Shown: positions 26,733-35,437 of the stretch, piece by piece
How positions within the stretch are numbered: position 1 is the first letter of the stretch
How the letters are laid out: each line of letters begins with the position of its first letter
Source of the DNA: G958295645 sp965242735
GTDB lineage: Bacteria; Gemmatimonadota; Gemmatimonadetes; Longimicrobiales; Gaopeijiaceae
DNA: 64,000 bases
Direction: 5' to 3'
Assembly: GCA_965242735.1 (NCBI GenBank)
Contig: OZ251497.1
Coordinates: 310,001-374,000 of the forward strand
Program-made: the position numbers and the translations under genes
Notes under the pieces: generated by a model
The model's database searches: none
Told to the model about the DNA's origin: nothing
The model's input: the letters and a program-made list of their open reading frames with translations, nothing else

Positions 26733-27124
26733 GGTCCCGCCTTCTCCGGTTCGCCCCGCAAGCCGACGGGGCCGGTGCCAGCGCCTGCGCTGTGCAAGGA
26801 GCGACGCGCTCCCATGAGAAGAAGATGTGCGAGACGGCGGGACGCGAACATGGCCGAATGGGACCCACTTCGGCTTGTTCCGCGATACGCGGCCGACCGC
26901 CGGCCAAATGCACGGCGGATGGGCGCAGAAGACCGCCTGTTTGGCGCCGGCCATGCGGCGGACCGGCCCGCGAGCTTGCGTAGCCTTGGCGACATGCAGC
27001 GGTGCCGGCCACGCACGCGGCGGACCGACTGCGAACGAGCGCAAGAGACCGCATGTCGACATCGGCCACACGCACGCGGACCGACCCCGAGACCGACCGC
27101 CGGGACCGCTCGCCCGGCCGGAAG
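26733..27124. other. gap with imperfect repeats and a conserved element upstream of the Rpn gene
   Basis: No gene is seen. At 26848-26863 is CATGGCCGAATGGGAC, matched with one change at 32063-32078, about 120 bases upstream of the second Rpn gene. Between 26930 and 27110 a motif like GGCCACGCACGCGGCGGACCG recurs imperfectly about three times. Confidence 0.5.
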
Positions 27125-28330
27125 TCAGTTCCCGGCTTCCTCCCACGCCGCCAGCAGCTCGCCCTCCGCCGCCCGCATCGCCTCCATCGTGGCGGTTCGG
27201 CCCCCGAGCTCGGGCGGCTTGCGCAGGCCGGATCGCATGCCGTCGGGCCGGGCGTCCTCCGCCAGTCCGTCCCACCACGCCAGGGTGTCGCGGACGGTCT
27301 CGGCGACCGGGCGGCTGGTGTAGCCGGCCTCGATGGCGCGCGCGTTGCTGACGAGGTGCACGCCGCCCGAAGTCTCGTGGGTGGGCGGATTCCAGATCGG
27401 GAAGCGGGCGCCGTGTTCTTCCACGAAGGCGGCGTCGACCCACTGGAACTCGGCGTCGCTGCCGCTCGCGTCGCGGCAGGCATCGAGCATCCCCGTCATG
27501 TCGATGGCCTCGGCGGGGCCGACTCCGTTGAACACGCCGCCCACGCCCTGCTCGACCATGCGCACCATCCATCCGCCCAGATCGCGCGCGTCGATCAACT
27601 GAACGGGGTCGGTCGGCGCGCCCGGCACGGCCATCGTCCCGCCCGCCGCCACCCGGACGGGCCAGTAGGTCCAGCGGTCCGTGCTGTCGCCCGGGCCGAC
27701 GATGTAGCCTGGACGAACGATCGTCGCGCGCTCGCCGAAGACGTCCTGCGCGGCCTCCTCGCACAGCGCCTTGAGCGGGCCGTAGGTGGCGCCGTCGACT
27801 TCTTCGACGGTGGGGTCTTCCATCCGCCCGACCTCGTAGTCCTCGGTGATCCCGTGCGGCCCCAGGTCCTTGTACGCCGAAATCGACGACACGAACACGT
27901 AGCGGCCGGAATCGGCCAGCAGCTCCGCGGAGTCGCGCACCACGCGGGGCACGTAGCCGGAGTTGTCCAGCACGGCGTCCCAAGTGCGCCCCTCCAAGGC
28001 CGCCAAGTCGCCGTCGCGGTCGCCGACCAGCTTCTCCAAGTCCGGAAAGAGATGCGTGTTCGTGCGGCCCCGGTTGAAGAGCGTGACTTCGTGGCCGCGC
28101 TCGACCGCGTACTCGACCATGTGCGGGCCAATGAACCCCGTCCCGCCCAGAACGAGGATCGACATCGGGGAAGGGGGCTCCTGGACGGTCTCCTGGTCGC
28201 CGTAGCCTGCGCAGGCGCCGCCCGCCCACAATGCCCCCGTGGCCACGGTCGCGGTCTTGAGGAAGTCGCGCCGGTCGGGGTTGCGTGCGTCGGCGGGTCC
28301 GGCGTCGGGCCGACGGATCGAGTCGGACAT
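27125..28330 (-). CDS. Tat-exported NAD-dependent epimerase/dehydratase
   Basis: 401 residues. The N-terminus has a Tat motif (RRDFLKTATVATG) and a hydrophobic stretch, then an extended SDR Rossmann start ILVLGGTGFIGPHMVEYA. A YGPLKALCE segment supplies the Tyr-x3-Lys catalytic pair. The C-terminal part is a substrate domain of the sugar-nucleotide epimerase type. Export of such an enzyme is unusual and resembles the exported Gfo/Idh/MocA protein at 7347-8834. The ATG at 28330 was chosen because it gives the Tat signal; GGAGAA lies about 11 bases upstream. Confidence 0.9.
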   Translation of the reverse strand: MSDSIRRPDAGPADARNPDRRDFLKTATVATGALWAGGACAGYGDQETVQEPPSPMSILVLGGTGFIGPHMVEYAVERGHEVTLFNRGRTNTHLFPDLEKLVGDRDGDLAALEGRTWDAVLDNSGYVPRVVRDSAELLADSGRYVFVSSISAYKDLGPHGITEDYEVGRMEDPTVEEVDGATYGPLKALCEEAAQDVFGERATIVRPGYIVGPGDSTDRWTYWPVRVAAGGTMAVPGAPTDPVQLIDARDLGGWMVRMVEQGVGGVFNGVGPAEAIDMTGMLDACRDASGSDAEFQWVDAAFVEEHGARFPIWNPPTHETSGGVHLVSNARAIEAGYTSRPVAETVRDTLAWWDGLAEDARPDGMRSGLRKPPELGGRTATMEAMRAAEGELLAAWEEAGN

Positions 28331-28687
28331 CGGACGTGGTTCTCCGTGAGAGGGTTGATTGATCGCTGTTGGAGCAACGTAGCGGATTGCGTGGCTCTCG
28401 GCGATAGGCGGCCGCGACCGCAACCCGCGTCCGCATCGTGGCGACATGTTCGTCGGGCCACACGCGATGGTGATCAAGGCGAGGTCCATGGGCCCCGGCT
28501 TGGCTTGGAGTTGCGCCCGCGCCTCGAAACGTTAGCTTGTGGAGCATGGGCGGCGACGCCGAAGGCGTTCGCCGCGTCCCACCACGTTACTTCCGTTAGG
28601 AGAGCCGCATGCGAAACACCTTGACTGGAACCGTCGCCGCCATCGTCTTGGCCGTGGCGACCTGGTAGTGGTCACCCCCCCCAACGC
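28331..28687. other. gap containing a short signal-peptide ORF
   Basis: A region between divergent genes. Apart from the 19-codon frame at 28609-28668 and a C8 run at 28675-28682, I see nothing coding. It should contain promoters for both flanking transcripts. Confidence 0.4.
28609..28668 (+). CDS. 19-residue signal-peptide-like ORF, probable gene remnant or leader
   Basis: A strong ribosome site (AGGAGAGCCGC) precedes an ATG that encodes MRNTLTGTVAAIVLAVATW and then a TAG. It looks like the start of a secreted protein cut short just before a C8 run and the PDZ gene. It could be a leftover first exon-like fragment of a deleted paralog or a translated leader. Confidence 0.35.
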   Translation: MRNTLTGTVAAIVLAVATW

Positions 28688-29539
28688 ATGACCTCCATTA
28701 GCAGTCGCAGTCCCAACGCTGCGCTGGGCGCCTTGATCGTCGCCCTGGCGTGCTCCGTACCTTGGGACGCCGCCGCCCAGCAGATGTTGCAAACGCAACG
28801 CCGTGTGTACACCGGAAATGGATGGCTGGGGCTGAGCTGGTCGACGGGGGGCGGTTTCGTCGCCAAGGCCAACGCTGTATTGGCCGGCGATTCCGCGCCC
28901 ACGCGACGCGAGTCCTGGCCGGTGGTGACGCGTGTCGCCAAGTGTTCGCCTGCCGAGGCCGCCGGGTTCGAGATCCACGACGTCTTGTTGGAAGTTGACG
29001 GCAAGGACGCCCGGGTCGGGCCCATCTGGGGAGACAAAATTGGGCCGGGCGCGACGCATGTGGTCACCGTGCGACGTGCGGGCAAGCCGGTGGAGCTGAC
29101 GGCGACCAGGGGCGAGCCGGTTGGCTTGGACGAAGATCCGACGGACCGGTGCGAGCTTGACCGCGACGGGTATCTGGGGCTGGGCTATTCGTTTCTGGGG
29201 CTGAACGGCTCGATGGACGACTATCTGGTCATCGCCAACCCCTTGATGCCTGGTGATTCGGTGCCCATGCCGCTCAAGTCCTATCCGGCTGTGACGCAGG
29301 TCGCCAAGTGTTCGCCTGCCGAGGCCGCCGGGTTCGAGATCGACGACGAGCTGGTGGAAGTTGACGGCAAGGACGCCCGAGTCAGGCCCGTCTTCGGCTT
29401 CGCCGACAGGAGGGTGCCGGGCGTGACGCAGGTCGTCACGGTGCGGCGCGACGGCAAGCTGGTGGAGCTGACGGTGACCAGGGGCGAGCCGTTTGGCAGG
29501 GACGAGGGGCCGGAGGGCCGTTGCGAGCAGGGCTCGTAG
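28688..29539 (+). CDS. secreted protein with two tandem PDZ-like domains
   Basis: 283 residues with a signal peptide (hydrophobic core around 12-27, ending DAAAQQ). Two similar units follow, about residues 50-140 and 160-255. Each contains VAKCSPAEAAGFEI, a ...EVDGKDARV... turn and a VVTVRR...VELT.TRGEP end, the pattern of PDZ domains found in HtrA-like proteases and periplasmic scaffolds. No protease domain is present. The pair arose by internal duplication. Its last 19 bases overlap the start of the following lipoprotein gene, suggesting an operon. Confidence 0.83.
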   Translation: MTSISSRSPNAALGALIVALACSVPWDAAAQQMLQTQRRVYTGNGWLGLSWSTGGGFVAKANAVLAGDSAPTRRESWPVVTRVAKCSPAEAAGFEIHDVLLEVDGKDARVGPIWGDKIGPGATHVVTVRRAGKPVELTATRGEPVGLDEDPTDRCELDRDGYLGLGYSFLGLNGSMDDYLVIANPLMPGDSVPMPLKSYPAVTQVAKCSPAEAAGFEIDDELVEVDGKDARVRPVFGFADRRVPGVTQVVTVRRDGKLVELTVTRGEPFGRDEGPEGRCEQGS

Positions 29540-30750
29540 CTGCGGCCTTGGTCGGCGCGCTCTCGTCGGCCTGCGAGGCAAGGGACGACCGGACGTCGTC
29601 CGATCATCGAGTCGACACGTTGCCCAACGGCCGGGTGTTCGTTTCGAATGCCGACCGGGGCCCGCACGACTTGGCCGGCGGATTGCGCCTAGTGGAGGAC
29701 TTGCGGTTGGGGAGCGGCCCGGCTGGGACCGGCCCGGACGCCTTCGGGGATGTCGTCTCGCTGGCCGCGAGCCGCGATGGCGTCCTGTACGTGGCCGACA
29801 GGCTGGCTCGCGAGATCGTTGTGTTCGACGAGACCGGAACCTTTGTGCGGCGCATAGGCCGGCGCGGCGACGGTCCCGGCGAGTTCAGGCACCTCCTTGG
29901 AATCGACGTCGCGTGGCAGGAACCTGATAGGCTTTGGGTCGTGGAAGCGCCGTACCTGCATGTGCTGGACGAGACGGGCGTTCCCGCGGCGAGTCCCTTG
30001 AGAGGATTGCCCGCGTTGGGAGGACTCGACCGCGACCTGCGCGTGGATGCGAACGGCTTCGCCTATCTGCGCAAGAACGCATGGGACCGCGCGTCTCCTC
30101 CGAGCGCCATGACGTTCAACGGAACCGTGTCGAAGTACGGAATCGGGGCGGGGGAAGAGGTGGCGGCCGTCGACAGTCTCGAACTGGGCCGGTGGGTGCA
30201 GACGAATCGAGTGGCTCGGCGGCGGACCGCCGGCGGGGTCGACGTCACAGAGGTCGAGACGTTGCCGATGGAGCCGCGCACGCTTTGGGCCGTGGCCCCG
30301 GCCGGAACCTTGTGGCTGGCGGCCACGTCCGAGCATCGGTTGCACCAGGTGACGTTGGCCGGGGACACGCTCCGCACGGTGGAGCTTCGGCGGCCGTCGG
30401 CGCCGCTCGCGGGTCCGGAACGCGACAGCTTGGCCGACGCCTCGGGCTTCCCTGCGGACGAACTTCCTCCGTTTCGGCCTGCGATGGACCGCGTGGACGT
30501 GGCCGGCGACGGACTCGTGTGGGTGCGCAACCCGTTGCGTGGCCGCGCCTTCGCATGGGACGTGTTCGACGCGTGCGGCCGCTATCTCGGCAACGCCGCC
30601 TCCGGCGTGCAGCTGGACCGGAGCCCGATGACCTTCGGCGAAGGCGGAACGGTCTACGGCGTCGTGAAGGACGAGATGGACATCGAGTACGTAGTGCGGA
30701 TGACGTTGCGGCTGCCGGACGGCTCGCGGCTCGCGCCGTCCAGCTGCTAG
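29521..30750 (+). CDS. six-bladed beta-propeller lipoprotein
   Basis: 409 residues. The start (TTG at 29521) overlaps the end of the PDZ gene. Residues 1-18 are a lipoprotein signal ending LSSAC. The mature part has NHL/6-bladed propeller features: ADRLAREIVVFDETGTFVRR IGRRGDGPGEF blades and later DxxGRYLG-like strands. Proteins of this kind are abundant in Gemmatimonadota and are placed on the cell surface or in the periplasm; their ligands are not known. The start codon is inferred from the overlap and the signal. Confidence 0.83.
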   Translation: MRAGLVAAALVGALSSACEARDDRTSSDHRVDTLPNGRVFVSNADRGPHDLAGGLRLVEDLRLGSGPAGTGPDAFGDVVSLAASRDGVLYVADRLAREIVVFDETGTFVRRIGRRGDGPGEFRHLLGIDVAWQEPDRLWVVEAPYLHVLDETGVPAASPLRGLPALGGLDRDLRVDANGFAYLRKNAWDRASPPSAMTFNGTVSKYGIGAGEEVAAVDSLELGRWVQTNRVARRRTAGGVDVTEVETLPMEPRTLWAVAPAGTLWLAATSEHRLHQVTLAGDTLRTVELRRPSAPLAGPERDSLADASGFPADELPPFRPAMDRVDVAGDGLVWVRNPLRGRAFAWDVFDACGRYLGNAASGVQLDRSPMTFGEGGTVYGVVKDEMDIEYVVRMTLRLPDGSRLAPSSC

Positions 30751-30824
30751 GCGGACGCCAGGCGGCCCCGAAGCCGTCGAGCGCCTGACGCCCGCCCCCC
30801 GGCGTCGCTCTCGTCGAAGTGGCC

Positions 30825-31940
30825 CTATGTCTTCTCCGCGGCGTCGTTGTCGGCGACCGCCAGGAGTTCCTCGGCGGTGTCGCACTCGACCACCGCGTCT
30901 CCGACCCGAACCAGTTGCTCGGCGCCCATGGAGCGCATGCGCTCTTCCAGCCGTCGCGCCGCGCCCGCTCCGAACCGCCTGCGGGCCTGGCGCAGCAGCA
31001 TCGCCCGTCCCTCCGCCCACCCCTCCGCTCGTCCCCGTTCGATGCCCCGCTGGAGACCTTGTTCAAGCCCTTGTTCAAGCCCTTGTTCGAGCCCTTGTTC
31101 GAGGCCGCGGCGCCTGTGGCCCTCGGCCCACTCTGTGTAGGTCTGGCCCATCTGGTCTTCCTCCTTCGGTTGGATGATTTGTTGCCGCACGTCGTGGCGA
31201 ATCTCTTCGGGCGCGCCGCCCGCCCGCATCCGCTCGTCCGTCCAGTCCGCGAACGCTTGTCGCTCGGCAAGGCGTTCCGGGCCGCCCCACTGCCGCGCCA
31301 TGTTGCGGTGCACGGCGGGAAAGTTGGTCCACGGGTCCTGCTCGAGCGCCGCGATCCAGTGCAGCACGCTGTCCTCCGGCAACAAGTCTTGCGCCAGCGC
31401 CGAGCGCAAGTCAAGCACCTTGTGGCCGTGCGCGGTGGCGAGTCCGGCGAGCGCGCGCGCCAGGGCCGCGGGGTGCGCTCGCCTGCGCGCCAGTCCGGCC
31501 AGCGTGGTCTCGGCGGTCCACGGGCTCGCGCCGGCGTAGACGACGAACGAGAGCACGAGGGGCAGGCTGCCGTCGGGGTTGCGCTGGCCTTCGTGCTCGT
31601 GCAGGGCGGCGTGGGCCGCCTCGCTGTAGCGCAGCGTCTTGAGGACCATGGCGGGGTCCTTCGAGGACTGGAATTCGAAGAGGAAGACGACCCACCGGCC
31701 GTCGTGGAGCCGGACGCGCCAGGCGCAGTCGCAGAAGCGGCGCTGGAGTTCGGGGCTGACGGTCTCGGTGGGGAAGGGGTCGAGGGTCGAGAAGTCGAGT
31801 TCGCGGGCCCAGGCGTCGGCGGCGAAGTCGCGGACGAGGGCGGCGAGGGCGGCTTGCGCGTTGAAGAGACGCTTGTAGGTCTGGTCGTGGCGGCGGCGGT
31901 CCCGCGCGGGCGTGCTCGGCGGGTCGGCGGCAGGGTCCAT
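30825..31940 (-). CDS. Rpn-type PD-(D/E)XK nuclease paralog with LEQG repeats
   Basis: 371 residues, a diverged paralog of the gene at 25686-26732. The start RRHDQTYKRLFNAQAALAALVRDF and the core DCAWRVRLHDGRWVVFLFEFQSSKDPAMVLKTLRY give the D...ExQ nuclease signature. Residues about 278-297 are five LEQG tetrapeptides, followed by a helical C-terminal domain (VGDAVVECDTAEELLA) shared with the paralog. It is divergent to the PhoX-like gene, with a 42-bp palindrome array in between. Confidence 0.82.
   Translation of the reverse strand: MDPAADPPSTPARDRRRHDQTYKRLFNAQAALAALVRDFAADAWARELDFSTLDPFPTETVSPELQRRFCDCAWRVRLHDGRWVVFLFEFQSSKDPAMVLKTLRYSEAAHAALHEHEGQRNPDGSLPLVLSFVVYAGASPWTAETTLAGLARRRAHPAALARALAGLATAHGHKVLDLRSALAQDLLPEDSVLHWIAALEQDPWTNFPAVHRNMARQWGGPERLAERQAFADWTDERMRAGGAPEEIRHDVRQQIIQPKEEDQMGQTYTEWAEGHRRRGLEQGLEQGLEQGLEQGLQRGIERGRAEGWAEGRAMLLRQARRRFGAGAARRLEERMRSMGAEQLVRVGDAVVECDTAEELLAVADNDAAEKT
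31051..31110 (-). repeat. LEQG coding repeat in second Rpn gene
   Basis: Five 12-base units, CCTTGTTCAAGC or CCTTGTTCGAGC on the plus strand, encode LEQG five times in tandem. Confidence 0.85.
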
Positions 31941-32396
31941 GCGGCGGTCTCTCCGGCGTTGCGGGACGAGCTTGCTTCGGGGTCGTCGGGACGGGCCTCC
32001 CGAAGCCGGCCGGGGCGATTTCCGGCTCCGCCTTAACTCTGTCGTCTTGACCGGGACGCCTCCATGGCTGAATGGGACGGTCTCGGCCGAAGCCGACGCC
32101 TCTGACGCGCCTCGTGGAGCCGCCGGGCGCCGTCCGGGCGTGGGTCTCGTCCTGCCAAAATGGCAGGAAAACGGCCCGTTTCCGCCTGCCTTCCTGCCAA
32201 AATGGCAGATCGCTTGCCCCGCAGAAGCGCCGGTCCTGCCAAAATGGCAGATCGCTCGTCCTCGCGGCGTTCGCTTCCTGGGCGCCGGGCGCGCGGTCGT
32301 CCAGCCCGCCGAGCGGCCAACTTCCGGCTAGGTTTGTCGCTGGGACCTGCCTGCCGCCCCGCGCCTCCCTCGTCTCTTCCCCAGCCGCTCGCAGAA
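31941..32396. other. divergent intergenic region between Rpn and PhoX-like genes
   Basis: No gene is supported. It holds the conserved CATGGCTGAATGGGAC element (32063-32078) and the 42-bp palindrome array listed separately. Confidence 0.5.
32151..32282 (+). repeat. 42-bp tandem array headed by a perfect 15-bp palindrome
   Basis: CTGCCAAAATGGCAG occurs at 32152-32166, 32194-32208 and 32236-32250, exactly 42 bases apart. Each palindrome is a perfect inverted repeat of CTGCCA around AAA. Units 2 and 3 also share ATCGCT after the palindrome, and a CCTG at 32277 marks where a fourth unit would begin. 42 bases is four helical turns, so the sites face the same side of the DNA. This looks like an operator cluster or a mobile repeat family. 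Confidence 0.85.
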
Positions 32397-33833
32397 ATGA
32401 ATCCGCAAGTAGACCGCCGAAAGTTCCTCGCGCAGATGGCCTCCGCCGGAGGGGGGCTGGCGCTGACGCCTTCGCTCGCGGGCTTGGCCGCCTGCAACGA
32501 CTTGTCGTCCGACGACCGCGCCGTCCAAGGCAACGCGTTCCAGCCCTACGGCCGGTTGCGGCCCAGCCCGGAATGCTCGGAGCTCGAAGTGCCCGAGGGC
32601 TTCCAGTGCGTGCGCCTGAGCTTGGGCGGGCGGCCCTCCGCGGCGCGTTCCGGATTCGAGGTGCCCAACGCGTTCGACGGGATGGCGGCGTTCCCCTTGC
32701 CGAACGGCAACGTGCGCCTCGTCCGCAACCACGAGATGGTGGACGAGGCCGAGCGCGCCCGCCCGTTCGGCGAGCCCTTCTACGACGCGAAGGGGAGCGG
32801 CGGCACCACCTCGCTGGAAGTGGCGATTGCAGGAGAAGGCGACGACCTGCGCGTCTCGCTGGCCGACGAGTTCGCGTCTCTGGCGGGCACGCGGGTCAAC
32901 TGCGCGGGAGGACCGACCCCGTGGGGCAGCTGGCTCTCCTGCGAAGAGATCACGTCGGGGCGCGCCGACGGCTACGAACGGCCGCACGGATACGTGTTCG
33001 AGGTGCCGGCGGCCGCCGACGGTCCGGTGGAGCCGGTTCCGCTGCGCGAGATGGGGCGCTTCATTCACGAGGCCGTCGCGGTGGACCCGGGCACGGGCAT
33101 CGTGTACGAAACGGAGGACACTTGGTACGTGCCCAACCGTCCCAACCTGCCGGGGGCCGGATTCTACCGGTTCCTTCCGCGCGAGCCGGGCGTGCTGGCG
33201 CGAGGCGGCCGGCTGCAGATGATGGCGGTGACCGGCGAGCCCGGATACCTCACCGCGCGCGGCCAAGAGCCCGGCCGCGTGCTGCCCGTGCACTGGGTGG
33301 ACATCGCAGACCCGGATCCGGAGTCGGCGGGGACGGACCGTCTGGCGGTGTTTCGGCAGGGCGTGGACGCGGGCGGCGCGCGCTTCGCCCGGCTCGAAGG
33401 GGCCTTCTACGGCGACGACGGCATCTACGTCGTCTCGACCAACGGCGGCGAACAGACGGCCGGCCAAGTCTTCCACTACCGCGAGCGCACGGAAGGCACG
33501 GGCGAGATCGAGATGGTGTTCGAGTCGCCCTCCAAGGACGTGCTCGACAGCCCGGACAACATTGTCCTGAGCCCCAGGGGCGGCTTGGTGATGTGCGAGG
33601 ACGGCACGGACGACCAGTTCGTGCGCGGGCTGGACCGCGAAGGCCGCATCTTCGACTTGATCAGGTCCCCGAAGGCGCCGGACGGACCTCAGCCGGGCGA
33701 GTTCGCGGGCGCCTGCTTCAGTCCGGACGGGCGGGTCCTGTTCTTCAACATCCAAGGAGGGCGGACCGCGGCCGAGACGACGCCTAGCGCGACGTACGCG
33801 CTCTGGGGGCCGTGGGAGGACGGACCGATCTGA
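32397..33833 (+). CDS. Tat-exported PhoX-like (DUF839) protein
   Basis: 478 residues. The N-terminus DRRKFLAQMASAGGGLAL is a Tat signal ending near an LAAC lipobox. The body matches DUF839/PhoX: NHEMVDE..., a GSGGTTSLEV stretch, WGSWLSCEEI, GRFIHEAVAVDP and VYETEDTWY. PhoX proteins are Ca/Fe-dependent alkaline phosphatases outside the cell; DUF839 members without proven activity are common, so the enzymatic role is likely but not certain. The ATG at 32397 was chosen for the Tat signal. The gene is downstream of the 42-bp palindrome array. Confidence 0.9.
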   Translation: MNPQVDRRKFLAQMASAGGGLALTPSLAGLAACNDLSSDDRAVQGNAFQPYGRLRPSPECSELEVPEGFQCVRLSLGGRPSAARSGFEVPNAFDGMAAFPLPNGNVRLVRNHEMVDEAERARPFGEPFYDAKGSGGTTSLEVAIAGEGDDLRVSLADEFASLAGTRVNCAGGPTPWGSWLSCEEITSGRADGYERPHGYVFEVPAAADGPVEPVPLREMGRFIHEAVAVDPGTGIVYETEDTWYVPNRPNLPGAGFYRFLPREPGVLARGGRLQMMAVTGEPGYLTARGQEPGRVLPVHWVDIADPDPESAGTDRLAVFRQGVDAGGARFARLEGAFYGDDGIYVVSTNGGEQTAGQVFHYRERTEGTGEIEMVFESPSKDVLDSPDNIVLSPRGGLVMCEDGTDDQFVRGLDREGRIFDLIRSPKAPDGPQPGEFAGACFSPDGRVLFFNIQGGRTAAETTPSATYALWGPWEDGPI

Positions 33834-34053
33834 TCGGACGGACGGGATGTCGGCCGGACGCACGACCGGCGCCGAAGTGCAGGTCGCGCATCCCGCAGGT
33901 GGCCTCCGGCTCCAGCTGAGTGCCCCGCAGGCGGCCTACTTCCTGGCCACCGCCTACAGCGCCACGCTCGACGGCGGCGTCACCTCACTCTGTTGCTCGA
34001 CGGCCCGGTCCTCCAGAAAGTGGCCGAGCGTCGGACGGCGTGGCGGCGCGCCG

Positions 34054-34251
34054 CTAGTCGGGCACCACCTGCAATGAGCAGACGTAGTCGAAGTTGACGA
34101 AGAATTCGCGCTGAACTGCTGGATCGTCGTTGACGAAGTCGGCCAAGCTGGCGTGCTTGGACCGGCCTGTCGCGGGCAGGACAACAATGTCGTTGTGGAA
34201 CTGCCCTTCATGGACGTAGGTGACGCTGACGCGAATCTGGTCCTTGCTCAT
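34054..34251 (-). CDS. small 65-residue protein in the DsbA-VKOR operon
   Basis: 65 residues starting MSKDQIRVSVTYVHEGQFHN, with beta-rich first half and an acidic C-terminus. Its ATG overlaps the VKOR stop codon (ATGA), so it is the third gene of a coupled set. No cysteines form a CxxC pair and no family is recognised. Confidence 0.6.
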   Translation of the reverse strand: MSKDQIRVSVTYVHEGQFHNDIVVLPATGRSKHASLADFVNDDPAVQREFFVNFDYVCSLQVVPD

Positions 34252-34697
34252 GCTGTTTCCCTTGTTCGCTTGAGTTCGGGGAGGGCTGCCGCGAATATGA
34301 CGGCGATCAGCACGGCCGAGGCGACGCAGTACTGACACCATGCCTTGATGACGGCTGCCTCCAAGTAGGTCAGGTAGGCGCTGAACAGAAGGCCGGCCAG
34401 CGCTCCGCCGAAGAGCAGTCCGGCGAGGAGACGAGAGCGCGCGAAGGCCGGTTGCAGTCCCAAGAGCGCCAAAACCAGCAAGGCCAAGTAGCCGCCCAGC
34501 CCGATCGCCGAGACTGGCACGGGACCGATCCAGGCGTATCGCGAGGCTTGCACCGTGCCGCAGTCGCCCGCGCCGCACTGCACGGGGCCCGTCCAGCCCA
34601 AGTTGCCCGCAACCAAGTAGAGCGCCAGGAAGGCGCCCCCCAGCGAGAGAAGCGCGATCCACATGCGGTTGCGGGGGGGCAGATGGGCGTCCGCCAC
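34248..34697 (-). CDS. vitamin K epoxide reductase (VKOR) family protein
   Basis: 149 residues with four membrane segments. The periplasmic loop has a cysteine pair in CGAGDCGTVQ and the active site CxxC is WCQYC. VKOR homologs reoxidise DsbA-type disulfide catalysts by passing electrons to quinone, replacing DsbB. The gene directly follows the DsbA-like gene, with a GTG start six bases from the end of that gene, which supports this pairing. Confidence 0.92.
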   Translation of the reverse strand: MADAHLPPRNRMWIALLSLGGAFLALYLVAGNLGWTGPVQCGAGDCGTVQASRYAWIGPVPVSAIGLGGYLALLVLALLGLQPAFARSRLLAGLLFGGALAGLLFSAYLTYLEAAVIKAWCQYCVASAVLIAVIFAAALPELKRTRETA

Positions 34698-34702
34698 GGC
34701 GG

Positions 34703-35437
34703 TCAGTTCTCGGACTCGCCTTCGATGACGGCCTGGATTTGGCCGAAGTCGGCCGCGCCCAGCATCAACGGGCGGCCGTCGCCCAGGTTGACCACGACCG
34801 CGGGCGTGCCTCCGATGCCCCAGCGCTGGCCCAGCATGAGGCTGGCGGTCACGCCTTCCGCATGGCGGTCGCTGGCCAGGCATCGGCGAAAGTCGCCTCC
34901 GTCGAGGCCCAGCTCGTCGGCATAGCGGTTGAAGTGGCGCGAGGCGTTGGTGGCCGCCGACCACTCCCTCTGGTTGCGAAACAGCGCGTCGTGGTACTCC
35001 CAGTACGCCTCGCGAACCAAGGGCAAGCCCTTTCGCGGATCGCCGCCTTGCGGCCCGCTCGTGTCCTGGCCCAGATCGTTGGCGCACCACGACGCCCTCG
35101 CAGCCAGGAACGCGTGTGGGTGCTGTTCCAGAGGGAAGTCGCGGTACTCGAACTTGGCGATGCCTTCCTCCACGTAGGTCATGTCGATGAAAGGCTTGAC
35201 CGAGGTGGCGAAATGACGGCATCCTGGGCATTGGTAGTCGCCGAACTCGATGATGGTGATCTTCGCGTCCGGATCGCCCCTCCACGCGAAGAGCGCGCGG
35301 GATACGACGTCGGCGTCGTCGAGGTCGCCCAGCTCGATCGGCTCGACGACTGCAACGCCGCCGCCCCTCGTCCCATACCAAACCGCGGCGGCGCCGACGA
35401 CGGCCACCACGCCCAGCAAGACGTAGAATCTCTTCAT
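34703..35437 (-). CDS. DsbA-family thioredoxin-fold protein
   Basis: 244 residues. A short N-terminal membrane anchor (residues 5-21) is followed by a thioredoxin fold with the active site CPGC in GDYQCPGCRHF and a cis-proline region GIGGTPAVVV. It would introduce disulfide bonds into exported proteins. The VKOR protein encoded behind it is the likely recycling partner. Confidence 0.92.
   Translation of the reverse strand: MKRFYVLLGVVAVVGAAAVWYGTRGGGVAVVEPIELGDLDDADVVSRALFAWRGDPDAKITIIEFGDYQCPGCRHFATSVKPFIDMTYVEEGIAKFEYRDFPLEQHPHAFLAARASWCANDLGQDTSGPQGGDPRKGLPLVREAYWEYHDALFRNQREWSAATNASRHFNRYADELGLDGGDFRRCLASDRHAEGVTASLMLGQRWGIGGTPAVVVNLGDGRPLMLGAADFGQIQAVIEGESEN

Noticed and set aside
33834..34053. 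A possible gene remnant in the gap after the PhoX-like gene
   Set aside because: A short plus frame (33847-34077) reads partly like protein but has no start context or family. I could not show it is real.
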